A stretch of 64,000 bases of DNA from Hsuehochloa calcarea (GCA_036346395.1 CM070613.1:25476818-25540817); one strand, 5' to 3'. Counted from the stretch's first letter, positions 47,146 to 59,379 are shown. Numbers and translations: made by a program. The notes: generated from the letters alone by a model not told the origin.

Positions 47146-49100
47146 ATTTTATCATGGCTCGATCCTCTGCCATCCCGCGAGTCAAGTGTCTTCATGCCCT
47201 GTTCCTTGTCAATGGGTATAGCATATCATTGATCTCATGCAACTAGTATCCATCTTGTTGTTCGTATAACTTGTGTTAAGTCTTGAAATTAAGGTTGATT
47301 TAAAAAAAAGAAGGAAAGAATATAACCCCTCTGCATGCCCAAGTTGATCGAGTACACAACAGATCGATCGGTGGCTCCTAACTGAGAGGGTTTTAATTTT
47401 CATAATTATTACGAGTTCAGTTAATTAATTAAGATCTAAAGTACTAGGTAGCATACATATATAGACCAAACTTGGTTGTAGATGAACGCGTGGTATCGCT
47501 GTAATTAGTTGAAATCTAACCAGATAAAGGCATAAATCGAAACTCAAATTCAGTCATTTTGATGATGAGTCGAAACATTAAACGCTTTTTGGGTCGAATA
47601 ATCTGCTTGGCAAGACTTTCCAATTCGTAACGTAAGTTGTGCAATCAAATTACCCAGACTAAATCATACTGCATACTACACTGCAAATATTTAGATTGAT
47701 TAATTGGATTTATATATAATATCTATCTATATCTATCTGGGAGTCCGTGATGGGACCTTCAATTTAATAGGATGGTACAACATTGCAAGTCTCCTGTTAA
47801 ATCGGTACAGTGCCCGTGACATCCTCTTCTCTTAGTGTGGTATCTCACCGTATTATATTCGATCTAGTACATCACAACATAATAACTATATTTTTCTACT
47901 ACTTAAAAATTAAAGTTAGCGGTCGTGTGGGTTAGCATGTGGGTCCAACAAACTATCTTCTGCGCTCCCCTACCCCCTTTTCCCGGCATCGCCAACGACG
48001 CTGCATGCACTTCCTCCTCTTCGCCCTTGTCTCCACCCTCGCTCTTCTGCTCTACTCCACCCCCCCCTCCCCATCGCTGCTTCCATCGCTCGGATCTAGA
48101 CGGACCTCATTTCCTCCTCTCCGCTCTGCTTCGCTTGCCTTGACGAATTGATATATATTATATATATATATATTAATTGATAAATTATTATACTAATGAG
48201 ATGTTTCATAGCAACGTACAGACACGTAACTAGTTTAGTTTAAATAGATTCGAGATAATATCCCATGCTGGTTGAGGTCAATTGTAATTAGGGTAAAATT
48301 ATGTGCTCTCGTTGTGTACTATTTTAAGTACGAGGTTCAATTTCAAATAGGTCGACCCCCTCCATATAAAAAGTGCAGATCCTTCTTTTTTTATTATCTC
48401 GATTAAAGAGTTTCTTCGCATTTTCATCTCTTCTAATCAATGATGAAAAAATTCAGCTTTGAAGGTGAAGGACATGAATTAATGAGGAAAATTTTGTACG
48501 TGCATACGTCCTACTACTACTGCACATGCAGTTAGATAGGATACGAAAACATTTCACATCCCGCGTTAATTTGTTGAAGTGCTGATGGCGTCATATATAA
48601 TCGTGACATCAGCAAGTGTTCGCGTGCAGCTAGCCTAGAGTTGCGACCATTAATGTGCTGGTGCACTCGATCTTTAACTGTCCTCGTATAGAATCTAGAT
48701 GCACTCAACTTGTTCAAACAAATGCATGAGGGTTAGTCTTTCTATTTTTTGAAGGGTAAGGTCAGTGTATGTTAATGTCTGGAATAATTTACAAGTGTGA
48801 CACTTATCTTCTACCCCAAAAAATGCTAATCGGAAGTGTACGTACATACTTCCCGAATACTTGGTATTGTTGATTTTTCACGGTCTACAAAATTAATTTT
48901 AGAGCAATACATTTATAAAATGTTGTGGAAGTATACTGTTGTGAATTTTTTTTAATGACAAGTCTAACCACATTATTTTAATACAAAAAATCTAAATATT
49001 TGCAAAATAATTATTGATCCAAGATTGCAAAGTTTTGACTGGTCCAAGTCAACTGTGCCAAGTACGTACGCAGACGGGACGCAATCTATATACGTACGTA
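47146..49100. other. Non-coding part of duplication copy A
   Basis: AT-rich, no gene recognised. A GC-rich island at 47960-48140 has ORFs in two frames (CTCTTCGCCCTTGTCTCC region). Copy B at 61460-61660 has the same island, but its frames are shifted by indels, which speaks against a conserved protein. An ATCT microsatellite lies near 47720-47740. Confidence 0.5.
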
Positions 49101-49143
49101 CAGTTAATAATTAATCTTGATGTCACCGCGGGCACGCATCGGT

Positions 49144-49430
49144 CCATTGAGGCACAGAAGAACTGATTCGGCTTGTTTTTCCAATTTTTGGGTGCCGGAT
49201 ACATGACACACTATCCATTGAGGCACAGAAGAACTGATTCGGCTTGTTTTTCCAATTTTTGGGTGCCGGATACATGACACACTATCCATTGAGGCACCGA
49301 AGAACTGATCCTGCTTGTTTTTCTAATTTTTGGGTGCCGGATACATGGCCCACTGTCCATTGAGGCACCCAAGAATTGGTTCCTATTTGTTTTCCCAATT
49401 TTTGGGTGCCGCACCGGCACCCCACCTGCT
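49144..49430. repeat. 71-bp minisatellite, four copies
   Basis: Units start CCATTGAGGCAC at 49144, 49215, 49286 and 49357, an exact period of 71. The unit includes TTGTTTTTCCAATTTTTGGG. Because 71 is not a multiple of three, minus-strand ORFs through it rotate frame. Sister arrays lie at about 54938-55145 and 62658-62940. Confidence 0.92.
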
Positions 49431-49840
49431 TCTGCCCCTGCCAGCAGCTATAAAATGATAATGCTGATCATGCACGCTCCATATTTGTTCTCCACTTATA
49501 CAAAAATAAGAACTTCTGGGTTTTGGTTAGGTGAGAGCGACTTCATTTTCTAGCGGTGAGGATCTTACAAAATTTAAAGAGCTAATTTTTTAAAAAATTC
49601 ATAAAGTGTAATGTATATAACCTTAAAAAATAAGGTTTTTTTTGTTGGATTGGTGGGAGGGGGGCATATGCCCCCACATTGGACATAATCTTACTTCACT
49701 ATTATTAAAGTTGTAGATAATTAGTAGGTTGCTAGACGATAGGTAGAATTATCCACGTGTCCTTTGGGTTTGATAAACCTTGGAATATTTTGAGGAAAAA
49801 GTACACAACATCCCAGGCTCTTGTAGGTCATAGCGTTGCT

Positions 49841-50220
49841 AGAGTGGGAGTTTTGTTTCCATGAATGTGACATAGCGGTGTCATCACATTACCAAATTCA
49901 GAGAACTAACAATTTTGCATCCCATAGGATGCATATGACGTGCATGGATTTTTTTTAAAAAAAATCAAGGTTTTTTTGAGAGAGTGGGAGTTTTGTTTCC
50001 ATGAATGTGACATAGCGGTGCCATCACATTACCAAATTTAGAGAACTAGCAATTTTGCATCCCATAGAATGCATATGACATGCATGAAATTTTTTTTAAA
50101 GAAAAATCAAGGTTTTATTTTTCGTAGGTGGTTTTTTTAGAGAGAGTGGTAGTTTTGTTTCCATGAATGTGGCATTGTGATATATTTTGTGGGTTCGTGG
50201 AAACTTCCTCATTTTGTGGG
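49841..50220. repeat. 140-bp tandem repeats upstream of a promoter module
   Basis: Two full units and one partial unit (starts 49841, 49981 and about 50143) share GTGGGAGTTTTGTTTCCATG, ACATAGCGGTG and CCATAG(G/A)ATGCATATGAC. The same units recur at about 51380-51850, 56070-56540 and 63350-63680, always just before a promoter module. Confidence 0.85.
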
Positions 50221-50256
50221 TTCGTGGTATTTTTGTCGGCTTGCCATCCACAACGT

Positions 50257-50432
50257 GTATTTAAGCTTGCAAGTTGCAACACTAGCTACTCCACTCTCGG
50301 AACTTTCAAGTAAGTGCTAGTACTTGCAGTGCAGTGACGTTGTAGGTAACATGCAAGTTTCTTACTTGTTTATATGTGCTTGATTTGAAGCATCCATGAA
50401 TTTAATATTGAACTGCCTGCAGGTTCATTTTT
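50257..50432 (+). promoter_or_regulatory. Promoter and 5'UTR-intron module 1
   Basis: TATTTAAG at 50258 acts as a TATA-like box. A short untranslated exon ends CTTTCAA before GTAAGTGC (about 50309), and the intron ends CTGCCTGCAG at 50422, just before the ATG at 50433. Four further copies of this module lie at about 51929, 54341, 56624 and 63768. Confidence 0.65.
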
Positions 50433-50609
50433 ATGGCGACAACCATTGTCCGAGTGCCATTTAACATCATGTCAGGTTCCTATGAAACGTTCATAGGGGA
50501 TCTACGTAATAAGTTGGCGGGCCCTAACCCTGAGAAAGTCGAAGGCCACCCTGTGCTAGCCATGCAGACGAAGTTAGCGGTGAGGACCTTACAAAATTTA
50601 AAGAGTTAA
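50433..50609 (+). pseudogene. Truncated ribosome-inactivating-protein-like gene start
   Basis: The frame opens with ATG 50433. About 46 residues look like the start of an rRNA N-glycosidase (RIP) fold: a hydrophobic strand, then SYETFIGDLRNKLAG and VEGHPVLAM, matching the YxxFIxxLRxxL pattern of cereal RIPs. At 50575 the sequence jumps into the duplicated unit (TAGCGGTGAGG), and the frame ends at 50609 after 12 foreign codons. The catalytic part is absent, so this fragment cannot be active. The assignment rests on a short motif only. A copy of the same start runs off the window at 63945. Confidence 0.5.
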
Positions 50610-52492
50610 TTAAATTTTGTTCATAAAGTGTAATGTATATAATCCTAAAAAATAAGGTTTTTTTTTGTTGGATTGGTGGGAGGGGGGCATATGCCCCGAC
50701 ATTGGCCATAATCTTACTTCATTGTTATTAAAATTGTAGATAATTAGTAGGTTGCTAGACGATAAGTAGAATTATCCACGTGTCCTTTGGGTTTGATAAA
50801 CCTTGGAATACTTCGAGGAAAAAGTACACAACATCCCAGGCTCTTGTAGGTCATCAATGTGCCTCCGCGTGGGTGGCCGAGCTGCCACCACGAGCCTGCA
50901 TGAACCCCTATGCACATGCGCACCACCATCTGGAGCCCACCGGTACCCTAGGCGTGCCATCGGCACCCTCTTGTAAACGGGAGGAGAATTCCTGGTTTTT
51001 CGGAAGCAATCATTATACACACTCACTAGCTGCTGATCCCCTCTCCGAGGATCCTCCGGCTCTCCCGAGCGTATCGGAGGTCCCCATTTCTTTTAATGTT
51101 TAGCCTTTATTTGTTACGACATGTACACATGTGGGCACTGAGTGGGAGATCACAGATTCGTGATCCAGATCTCTTTGTTGCGTCATATCAACAGTTATCC
51201 ATAAGTGTGTAGTAGGTGGACACGTGTGCATGTGTGTCTAAGGTGTACCTAAAAATTATCGGTATGTATCCCCTACGTACACAAGAACACGTACATATAC
51301 TTGTTCAATCACTTGTCAACATTATTATTTACATCCACATATACTTGTTTGAACTATGTAGACGTGCATATATATACTTGCAGCGGTGTCATCACATTAC
51401 CAAATTTAGAGAACTAGCAATTTTGCATCCTATAGAATGCATATGACGTGCAATGATTTTTTTTTAAAAAAAATCAAGGTTTTACTTTTGGTAGAACCTT
51501 TTTTTTCAGAGAGTGGGAGTTTTGTTTCCGTGAATGTGACATAGCGGTGTCATCACATTACCAAATTTAGAGAACTAACAATTTTGCATCCCATAGGATG
51601 CATATGACGTGCATGGATTTTTTTTTAAAAAAAATCAAGGTTTTTTTTTTTTGAGAGAGTGGGAGTTTTGCTTCCATGAATGTGACATAGCGGTGCCATC
51701 ACATTACCAAATTTAGAGAACTAGCAATTTTGCATCCCATAGAAAGCATATGACATGCACATAATTTTTTTTAAGAAAAATCAAGGTTTTATTTTTGGTA
51801 GGTGTTTTTTTTGAGAGAATGGTAGTTTTGTTTCCATGAATGTGACATTGTGATATATTCTGTGGGTTCGTGGAAACTTCCTCATTTTGTGGGTTCGTGG
51901 TATTTTTGTCGGCTTGCCATCCACGACGTGTATTTAAGCTTGCAAGTTGCAACACTAGGTACTCCACTCTCGAAACTTTCAAGTAAGTGCTAGTACGTGC
52001 AGTGCAGTGACGTTGTAGGTAACATGCAAGTTTCTTACTTGTTTATATGTGCTTGATTTGAAGCATCCATGAATTTAATATTGAACTGCATGCAGGTTAT
52101 GCAAAGAAAGCTCGACCAATTTATGCTCTACTGACAGAAAACTGCAGTAAATTATCGGCAAGCTCTCCTTAAACTTAGAGCTCAAATGGAGGACTTCCCG
52201 GTATTGTACAAACAAGAAACTCTCCTAATGTCGTGATAGCAAGTAACTGTATAAATATAATAATGACCATTGATTCCAGATTCCTAACATCCAATTTGTA
52301 TCTCTTACTTTTCTTTCTACCACTACATACTTCACACTGCTACAACGTTGCTGCTGAATTTCGTACGCAAAAAAATGTTTGAGCATATGAGCGCATAGGC
52401 AGCTGCGCCCCCGTGCAGTTCGAAGTGAGATTAAGAAGCACGTACCAACCAACTTGATTAGAAGCAAGTAAAGGGAAATCACAAAACAAAAC
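50575..52492. repeat. 1.9-kb segmental duplication, copy 1
   Basis: Nearly identical to 55275-57189 (offset 4700 bp at the left edge). It includes the AAGGTTTTTTTTTGTTGG segment, a GC-richer insert at 50850-51080 absent from copy A at 49830, 140-bp repeats, a promoter module at 51929 and a short 3' piece. It starts inside the RIP-like frame and ends at the Gypsy-like LTR. Confidence 0.92.
51929..52110 (+). promoter_or_regulatory. Promoter and 5'UTR-intron module 2, without coding start
   Basis: The same TATTTAAG box, untranslated exon, GTAAGTGC donor and GCATGCAG acceptor as module 1. After the acceptor (about 52094) the RIP-like ATG segment is missing; instead a short frame of 11 codons (ATG CAA AGA ...) and a 3'UTR-like stretch follow. 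Confidence 0.6.
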
Positions 52493-54217
52493 AATACAGT
52501 CCTGGCTTCGCCGGACTCTCGCCGGTGTTCCCGGGCACAACGGCGCTAGCTAAGGGCATGGACGGGTTCACAATACTCTTGCGCACCCAACGGTGGTACT
52601 CACGGTGGCTGAGCCGGCCCGAGGAGGCGGCGCACCGGAGAGAGGCAGCGGAGAGCTACGGCTAAACGTGCGCGACACAATAGAGCTCCGCATTGTCCAG
52701 GGAAGCGGGTGCCACAGCATCAACAAGTCGCAGAGAGGCTACCTGAGCGAGGGGGAGACTTGGAGGGGGTCTGAGTTGAGCCAACGACGAGGAGGGTGAC
52801 GGCGGCGCGGTGCTTCACCGAGGAGAGCTCACTCTGGTGAAGGAGACAGGGAATGAGTGGTAGAGAAAGCACAAGGGAAGTACACAGATGGTGTACAAGC
52901 AAGGAATCGGCAAGGAGCTTACCACACCGGAGATGTGGAAAAACGGAAGCTTTGCGGCCGAAAATGGGTCAAACTCGAATTTTTCAGGCTCCTGTGAACC
53001 GACGGCAAAATAAAGTGAGGGGAAAGATTAAGCAGGCCAAGGCACGGCCGGTGACGCACTTGAGCGAGGAAGAGACTCACCGGACATGGAGTTGGCACGG
53101 CGGCAGCTCCGGGTGCGAGTTCTGCCACCGAAGAGAGCTCGACGGTGTTCCGAGCGCTACAAGCCAAGGCAAGGCCTCGCGTTAGCAAAAATAGAACCAG
53201 GGAGGAACGGAGATGGAGCAGGAGGCGGAAGCACGAAGCTTACCCGAGAGAGAGCCAAGATCTCGCCTCCTTTCCCTCGGCCACCGAGAGGTTAAGTGAG
53301 AGCTAGCAGGCGAGGGAGACGGAGTTATAGAGCTCCAACGGCCGGAAGGAGACAGCGTGAAGAGGCAACGCTCCAAGATTGGTTAGCCAGGGCGGTGGAT
53401 CCACGGCGTCAACGGAAGCGCGTGGCGAGTGATTCCTGAGCGCGAGCGAGCTGGAGAAGACGGGTCTGACGAGCGGGCCCCGCGGTGTCAGCGACTCACA
53501 TCGCAGCCCAGGAGTGGCCTGGTCCGGTGGATCTGGGCCGTTCGATTGGAAATGGATGGCTCGGATCCAGGAGCGAGAAGGCCCGAGTGGTTCGAACGGG
53601 TGCGAGATCTGGACCGGAGAATCTCCATCGGACGGCTCATACGCGACGCGATTAGTTGGTTGGGCTGAAACGCGAGACTCGGGTCGGAGTATAACTCGGG
53701 TTCGAGCCCGAGGAACAGTGATTCCAGATTTGGATTAAAAAGGCTAGGATGATTTGGGAATTTCCAGAGGTAGCTCCAAAATTTTTGAAATTTTTACTGA
53801 GTGATCCTGACGTCGATATAAACCGTGTATAAATTTTATAGAATTTTTCATGCAGTTCATTGCTTGCTAGAAAATTCACAAGCTGCTGGACAGGGGGTTT
53901 GACCAGGGAGACAACAGGTTTGACCAGCCCTTAAGAAATAGCAAATAATTTCTAAAAATTATGAAATTTCTCAGGGAGGTTACCAAGATGATCAAGAATT
54001 TTGGAAAAATATTTCCAGATGATGATCACAAGGTTTGACTAGAAGATCTTGAATTGCAACACTTCGAGTCAATAAACTTAATTGAATTTGAAGTCCACAT
54101 TTCAAGGAGATTAATTCTATGGATTTCAAATGATACAATGATGCATCCAAAAAGTTTTAATTTATCCTCATTTTCATACATTTGAAATACAACCCCAGAG
54201 CTTTGGGATGTTACAGA
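52493..54217 (-). mobile_element. Gypsy-like LTR, possibly solo, minus orientation
   Basis: Read on the minus strand it begins TGTAACATCCCAAAGC at 54217, passes AT-rich then GC-rich DNA and has a CTCTATAAC TATA-like word near 53320. It lies where the 1.9-kb duplication ends at 52492, so it may have inserted or recombined there. No coding domain, primer site or matching second LTR was seen. The left border is set only by the end of the duplication homology. ORFs within are shadows of GC-rich sequence. Confidence 0.5.
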
Positions 54218-54935
54218 TTGCAATATAGTTCACATATGAGTTCTTTTGATTTGAATAATACACTTTGGTCCATGTTTCAAACTCTTTACTCTGCTATACC
54301 TAAAAGTAAATCTAGGGTCCGCCACTGCCATCCACGACGTGTATTTTTAAGCTTGCAAGTTGCAACACTAGCTACTCCACTCTCGAAACTTTCAAGTAAG
54401 TGCTTGTACGTGCAGTGCAGTGACGCTGTAGGTAACATGCGAGTTTCTTACTTGTTTATACGTGCTTGATTTGAAGCATCCATGAATTTAATATTGAACT
54501 ACATGCATGTTCATTTTTATAAGCCACACAAAAAAGCCTAAACGTATAATTGGACGTTACAACTTACAACCAAACTTAATTGGACGTCCGGCCATGTGCA
54601 TGCATGCTAATTGCTACAAGAAACGTACGCACATTCTGTACAGTTGCGCGTCCCACGCAAATGAAGATGGCCGGCGGTACTCTCTAATTGTGTGAAGATA
54701 TTTAGTGGATAATCACCGGCCTCAACATTTCGAGATTGCTTGCTTCTGTGAATGCATATCCAGCAACGACGTCCTATCAACACTAGCTACTCCACTCACT
54801 TTCATCGGCGTCCTATCAACACTAGCTATAGGACATGGTCTTCCTATATTTTCGTCGACATTTCAGGCCTTCGGCTGTGATTTAGATGCTGCCTGCTGGG
54901 CTAGGCTGAAAGCCTAAAACATCAAACATGGCCCA
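54218..54935. other. Spacer with promoter module 3
   Basis: Contains an orphan copy of the promoter module (box near 54341, donor GTAAGTGC near 54394) followed by ATGCATGTTCATTTTTATAA, where the coding start seen in module 1 is absent. The rest holds no gene I recognise. Confidence 0.5.
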
Positions 54936-54937
54936 CT

Positions 54938-55145
54938 GTCCATTGAGGCATCGAAGAACTGATCTGGCTTGTTTTTCCAATTTTTGGGTGCCGGATACAT
55001 GACGCACTGTCCATTGAGGCTCCGAAGAACTGATCCTACTTGTTTTTCCAATTTTTTGGTGCCGGGTACATGGCCCACTGTCCATTGAGGCACCAAGAAT
55101 TGATTCCTACTTGTTTTTCCAATTTTTGGGTGCCGCACCGGCACC
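54938..55145. repeat. 71-bp minisatellite, three copies
   Basis: Same unit as 49144-49430, with CCATTGAGGC at about 54939, 55010 and 55081. Confidence 0.88.
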
Positions 55146-55274
55146 CCACCTGCTTCTGCCCCTGGTAGCAGCTATAAAAAGAAAATGCTGATCATGCACG
55201 CTCCATATTTGTTCTCCACTTATACAAAAATAAGAACTTCTGGGTTTTGGTTAGGTGAGTGCGACTTCATTTTC

Positions 55275-57189
55275 TAGCGGTGAGGACCTTACAAAATTTA
55301 AAGAGTTAATTAAATTTTGTTCATAAAGTGTAATGTATATAATCCTAAAAAATAAGGTTTTTTTTTGTTGGATTGGTGGGAGGGGGGCATATGCCCCGAC
55401 ATTGGCCATAATCTTACTTCATTGTTATTAAAATTGTAGATAATTAGTAGGTTGCTAGACGATAAGTAGAATTATCCACGTGTCCTTTGGGTTTGATAAA
55501 CCTTGGAATACTTCGAGGAAAAAGTACACAACATCCCAGGCTCTTGTAGGTCATCAATGTGCCTCCGCGTGGGTGGCCGAGCTGCCACCACGAGCCTGCA
55601 TGAACCCCTATGCACATGCGCACCACCATCCGAGCCCACTGGTACTTCTAGGCGTGCCATCGGCACCCTCTTAAACGGGAGGAGAATTCCTGGTTTTTCG
55701 GAAGCAATCATTATACACACTCACTGGCTGCTGATCCCCTCTCCGAGGATCCTCCGGCTCTCCCGAGCGTATCGGAGGTCCCCATTTCTTTTAATGTTTA
55801 GCCTTTATTTGTTACGACATGTACACATGTGGGCACTGAGTGGGAGATCACAGATTCGTGATCCAGATCTCTTTGTTGCGTCATATCAACAGTTATCCAT
55901 AAGTGTGTAGTAGGTGGACACGTGTGCATGTGTGTCTAAGGTGTACCTAAAAATTATCTGGTATGTATCCCCACGCACACAAGAACACGTACATATACTT
56001 GTTCAATCACTTGTCAACATTATTATTTACATCCACATATACTTGTTTGAACTATGTAGACGTGCATATATATACTTGCAGCGGTGTCATCACATTACCA
56101 AATTTAGAGAACTAGCAATTTTGCATCCTATAGAATGCATATGACGTGCAATGATTTTTTTTAAAAAAATCAAGGTTTTACTTTTGGTAGAACCTTTTTT
56201 TTCAGAGAGTGGGAGTTTTGTTTCCGTGAATGTGACACAGCGGTGTCATCACATTACCAAATTTAGAGAACTAACAATTTTGCATCCCATAGGATGCATA
56301 TGACGTGCATGGATTTTTTTTAAAAAAAAATCAAGGTTTTTTTTTTTGAGAGAGTGGGAGTTTTGCTTCCATGAATGTGACATAGCGGTGCCATCACATT
56401 ACCAAATTTAGAGAACTAGCAATTTTGCATCCCATAGAATGCATATGACATGCACGGAATTTTTTTTAAGAAAAATCAAGGTTTTATTTTTGGTAGGTGT
56501 TTTTTTTTGAGAGAATGGTAGTTTTGTTTCCATGAATGTGACATTGTGATATATTCTGTGGGTTCGTGGAAACTTCCTCATTTTGTGGGTTCGTGGTATT
56601 TTTGTCGGCTTGCCATCCACGACGTGTATTTAAGCTTGCAAGTTGCAACACTAGGTACTCCACTCTCGGAACTTTCAAGTAAGTGCTAGTACGTGCAGTG
56701 CAGTGACGTTGTAGGTAACATGCAAGTTTCTTACTTGTTTATATGTGCTTGATTTGAAGCATCCATGAATTTAATATTGAACTGCATGCAGGTTATGCAA
56801 AGAAAGCTCGACCAATTTATGCTCTACTGACAGAAAACTGCAGTAACTTATCGGCAAGCTCTCCTTAAACTTAGAGCTCAAATGGAGGACTTCCCGGTAT
56901 TGTACAAACAAGAAACTCTCCTGATGTCGTCATAGCAAGTAACTGTATAAATATAATAATGACCATTGATTCCAGATTCCTAACATCCAATTTGTATCTC
57001 TTACTTTTCTTTCTACCACTGCATACTTCACACTCTCATAATTGCTTGTCACTGAATTTCAGACGCAAAAAATGTTTGAGCATATGAGCGCATAGGCAGC
57101 TGCGCCCCCGTGCAGTTCGAAGTGAGATTAAGAAGCACGTACCAACCAACTTGATTAGAAGCAAGTAAAGGGAAATCACAAAACAAAAC
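55275..57189. repeat. 1.9-kb segmental duplication, copy 2
   Basis: The partner of 50575-52492. It differs by small indels only, for example ACGGGAGG near 55676 versus AAACGGGAGG near 50977. Here it is directly continuous with the minisatellite on the left, as in copy A at 49430-49560. This is probably the original arrangement. Confidence 0.92.
56624..56800 (+). promoter_or_regulatory. Promoter and 5'UTR-intron module 4, without coding start
   Basis: The same elements as module 2, including the missing RIP-like ATG segment after the acceptor near 56790. Confidence 0.6.
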
Positions 57190-57384
57190 TACCTCACGCT
57201 ACCTGCACCGCCTCCTGCCAACCCGGCTGCACCTCCTCGGGCCTCCAGCCAAAGCTGTGTTCTAGAGATTGTGGCAATGTTCAAAACGGTATTTTATTTG
57301 TGACGGAAGGGAGTATAAGTAATAACTAGTTAAGCCAGGATGGAAATTTAAAGTTCCCCGGCTAGCACAAATGAATAATGAGCA

Positions 57385-57990
57385 CTACCAAGGGAAATCT
57401 GACCATGAGATTGTCACTCCGATCTCAGTACCACTCATGCTGACAAGACGATTCACTTGTTGACCGTTGACTGCAGGGTTAAACTGGAGAGAACCTATAA
57501 TAATCTCATCACCAGAGTAACAATGCAGGTTCAGCTCAATTGTCAGTGGCACATGCAACGGCACCGCAAGCACATATCTGGCCAACGGAATCAGTTCTTC
57601 TGATCCCGCACGTATGTTCTTGTCATGTCCATTGTAGAAGAGCACGCAGCCAACGTCGAACAGCTTGCTGCGAGCGAAAATTCTACCGAAAATGCCGGTA
57701 GGATCTTCACCATCCCAACGAGCAAGCTTCACGGTGACCTGGCCTTCAACGCCGTTGCTCAGAACGGCGTAGATCACATCTGTAGGACCATAACCAGTAT
57801 TGACTGTCTCTAATATGGGCCTGTCGTAGTTGGAGAAGTCGCCACCAACGGTATTGCAACATATCCTCCCATCGTTCTCCTTGCCTTCTTGCGAAGAGGG
57901 ATCTTGGCTGCCATCATGGAGATCAAGGTTGAAGATGATAGGTCCGTATGCCGAGATGGCTACAGATGGACCGGTTAGCACGATGTTACC
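57385..57990 (-). CDS. DUF6598-like protein, last exon only
   Basis: A 606-nt exon opens after a good acceptor (TATTACAACAG, 57991) and reads to a TGA at 57385. Motifs: GNIVLTGPSVAISAYGPIIF at the start, a middle DFSNYDRPILE, VEGQVTVKLARWDGEDP, and FDVGCVLFYNG. It ends with a strand pattern and VTISWSDFPW. This order and the GPSVAISAYGPI start fit the grass-expanded DUF6598 family, whose function is unknown; I am moderately sure. No upstream exon with a start codon was recognised between 57991 and 59470, where retroelement-like DNA lies. The gene is therefore probably 5'-truncated, or its first exons are unrecognised. It stands alone beside the RIP-like fragments. Confidence 0.6.
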   Translation of the reverse strand, partial: GNIVLTGPSVAISAYGPIIFNLDLHDGSQDPSSQEGKENDGRICCNTVGGDFSNYDRPILETVNTGYGPTDVIYAVLSNGVEGQVTVKLARWDGEDPTGIFGRIFARSKLFDVGCVLFYNGHDKNIRAGSEELIPLARYVLAVPLHVPLTIELNLHCYSGDEIIIGSLQFNPAVNGQQVNRLVSMSGTEIGVTISWSDFPW

Positions 57991-59350
57991 CTGTTGTAAT
58001 AGAATAAACAAAAGTGGTTCACATTTTTTGTTGGTTTTATCAACACTATGTCTGAATAGATGTAGACTACATTTACCAAGCAGATAAAGACTATTCGTTT
58101 ATGTTAACCAGTCCAGATATAGTCCAAATAAATGTCTGCTTTTAAGTAATAAAAGCAACAATTCGTTTGCAATAAGTAATAGATTGAAAGCAATTTGACA
58201 AATCTGTTTTTAATTGATTAAATAACAGCGAGACAACAATAATAAACATAAATAACAACCTAGAGATGACTACCCAAAAGCCATCACAACATAGCACGAA
58301 TTACCCATTCGTATCACCCAAAATCAAGTTTTATCAAAAACTGTTGAGTCTAACTCTTGTAGAGACTTAACCAAGCATGTCCAAAACCAAGGACTTGGCT
58401 ATTCGAATAGATTATACCCTGCAGGGGTGTATCAATGTACCCACACGCCAGACCGCCTTTTTGCCACATAATTTATCACACTTCCTTTGGTATGCCGGCA
58501 CAGCTAAGTCCTACGAGACGCTTTCTAATGGATTGTATTAATTACGAGTCGCATGTATGGAGGTTAACCCTTAGTGAACCGCCGCTACGGGCTCCCACTA
58601 AGGATCCACACGTTGAGTCGGATGCACCGGCCCAGCCGAAACAACTGCGGGTGCTCCTGAGTATGGCGAACCTAGAAAGTAACCCATCCCTCTCATCCCA
58701 AAACAAACATTCTCTATTTCATACCACCAGCGACTTCAATAATTAATACATTCCAAAGTACTTATTCAAGAGGGGTTCCCAATACCCTCATGTGGTTAGC
58801 ACGAAAAAAAGCTTGGGTCAGTGTCCAAGATGTTCGGTCCTTGTTGACTCGGGCACCAATCACACACCCAATAACCACACCATCAAGCCAATGTGCCTAA
58901 GTCTAAAATATTTTATTTTCAGTTTTAGTTTTACAAATACAACTACATACATGAGTATCCTAACTACATACATGAGTATAATAACTCAAATAATTATAGT
59001 GATGATAAAAATGATCATCACCGAAGCGATGATCCCCATTCTACCGTTCTAAGTATTTCTAAGCAACATCAACTCGCAAACTATAAGTAAAGTGATTAGA
59101 GTCCATCCATCGAGCTCTAAATAACAGCGAATAAATCCTAGGCTCAGTGGTAGAGGATGAACATATACATACAGTTTATGCAACTATAGGATCAACTACT
59201 CAATCGATAATTTAACTACAAAATAGAGCATGCATACATACATTTTGCAAACAAGATAATAAACTTTGAAAGTAATGGGATCAATATGATCAAATAGAAA
59301 TAACTGCTTGCCTTGCTGGAGATAACATTCTTGCTGCAGAGGATCACTCA
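57991..59350. other. Retroelement-derived DNA, no gene recognised
   Basis: AT-rich, with a GC-richer patch at 58430-58680. The stretch CTATTCGAATAGATTATACCC near 58398 and what follows resemble, reversed, the TTCGAATAGCCATGCC area near 1998. I infer fragments of a related non-autonomous LTR element. ORFs at 58435-58746 and 58792-59052 lack motifs. Confidence 0.4.
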
Positions 59351-59379
59351 TGTAATCAACAAACTCGTCGAAACCTATT

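Larger units (their letters stand above)
46185..50574. repeat. Large segmental duplication, copy A
   Basis: Matches 59583-64000 in direct orientation at an offset of about 13.4 kb. It starts in intron 12 of the FAM135 gene (CTTCGTACTGG), spans its last two exons, the inverted-repeat array, non-coding DNA, a 71-bp minisatellite and a promoter module with a truncated coding start. Identity is high in non-coding DNA and lower in the exons of copy B, where small indels occur. Confidence 0.92.

Noticed and set aside
47925..48151. ORFs in the GC island of duplication copy A
   Set aside because: The same island in copy B (61441-61670) has shifted frames, so no protein is conserved.
49104..49420. 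Repeated direct repeats considered as a CRISPR array or coding repeat
   Set aside because: Units are 71 bp without constant-repeat/variable-spacer structure, the DNA is plant nuclear, and the period is not a codon multiple.
50780..51103. 107-codon plus-strand ORF, repeated at 55480
   Set aside because: The two nearly identical copies differ by frame-changing indels, and no domain is visible in either strand.
52593..53295. Several plus-strand ORFs in GC-rich DNA
   Set aside because: They lie inside the Gypsy-like LTR and resemble LTR leader sequence.
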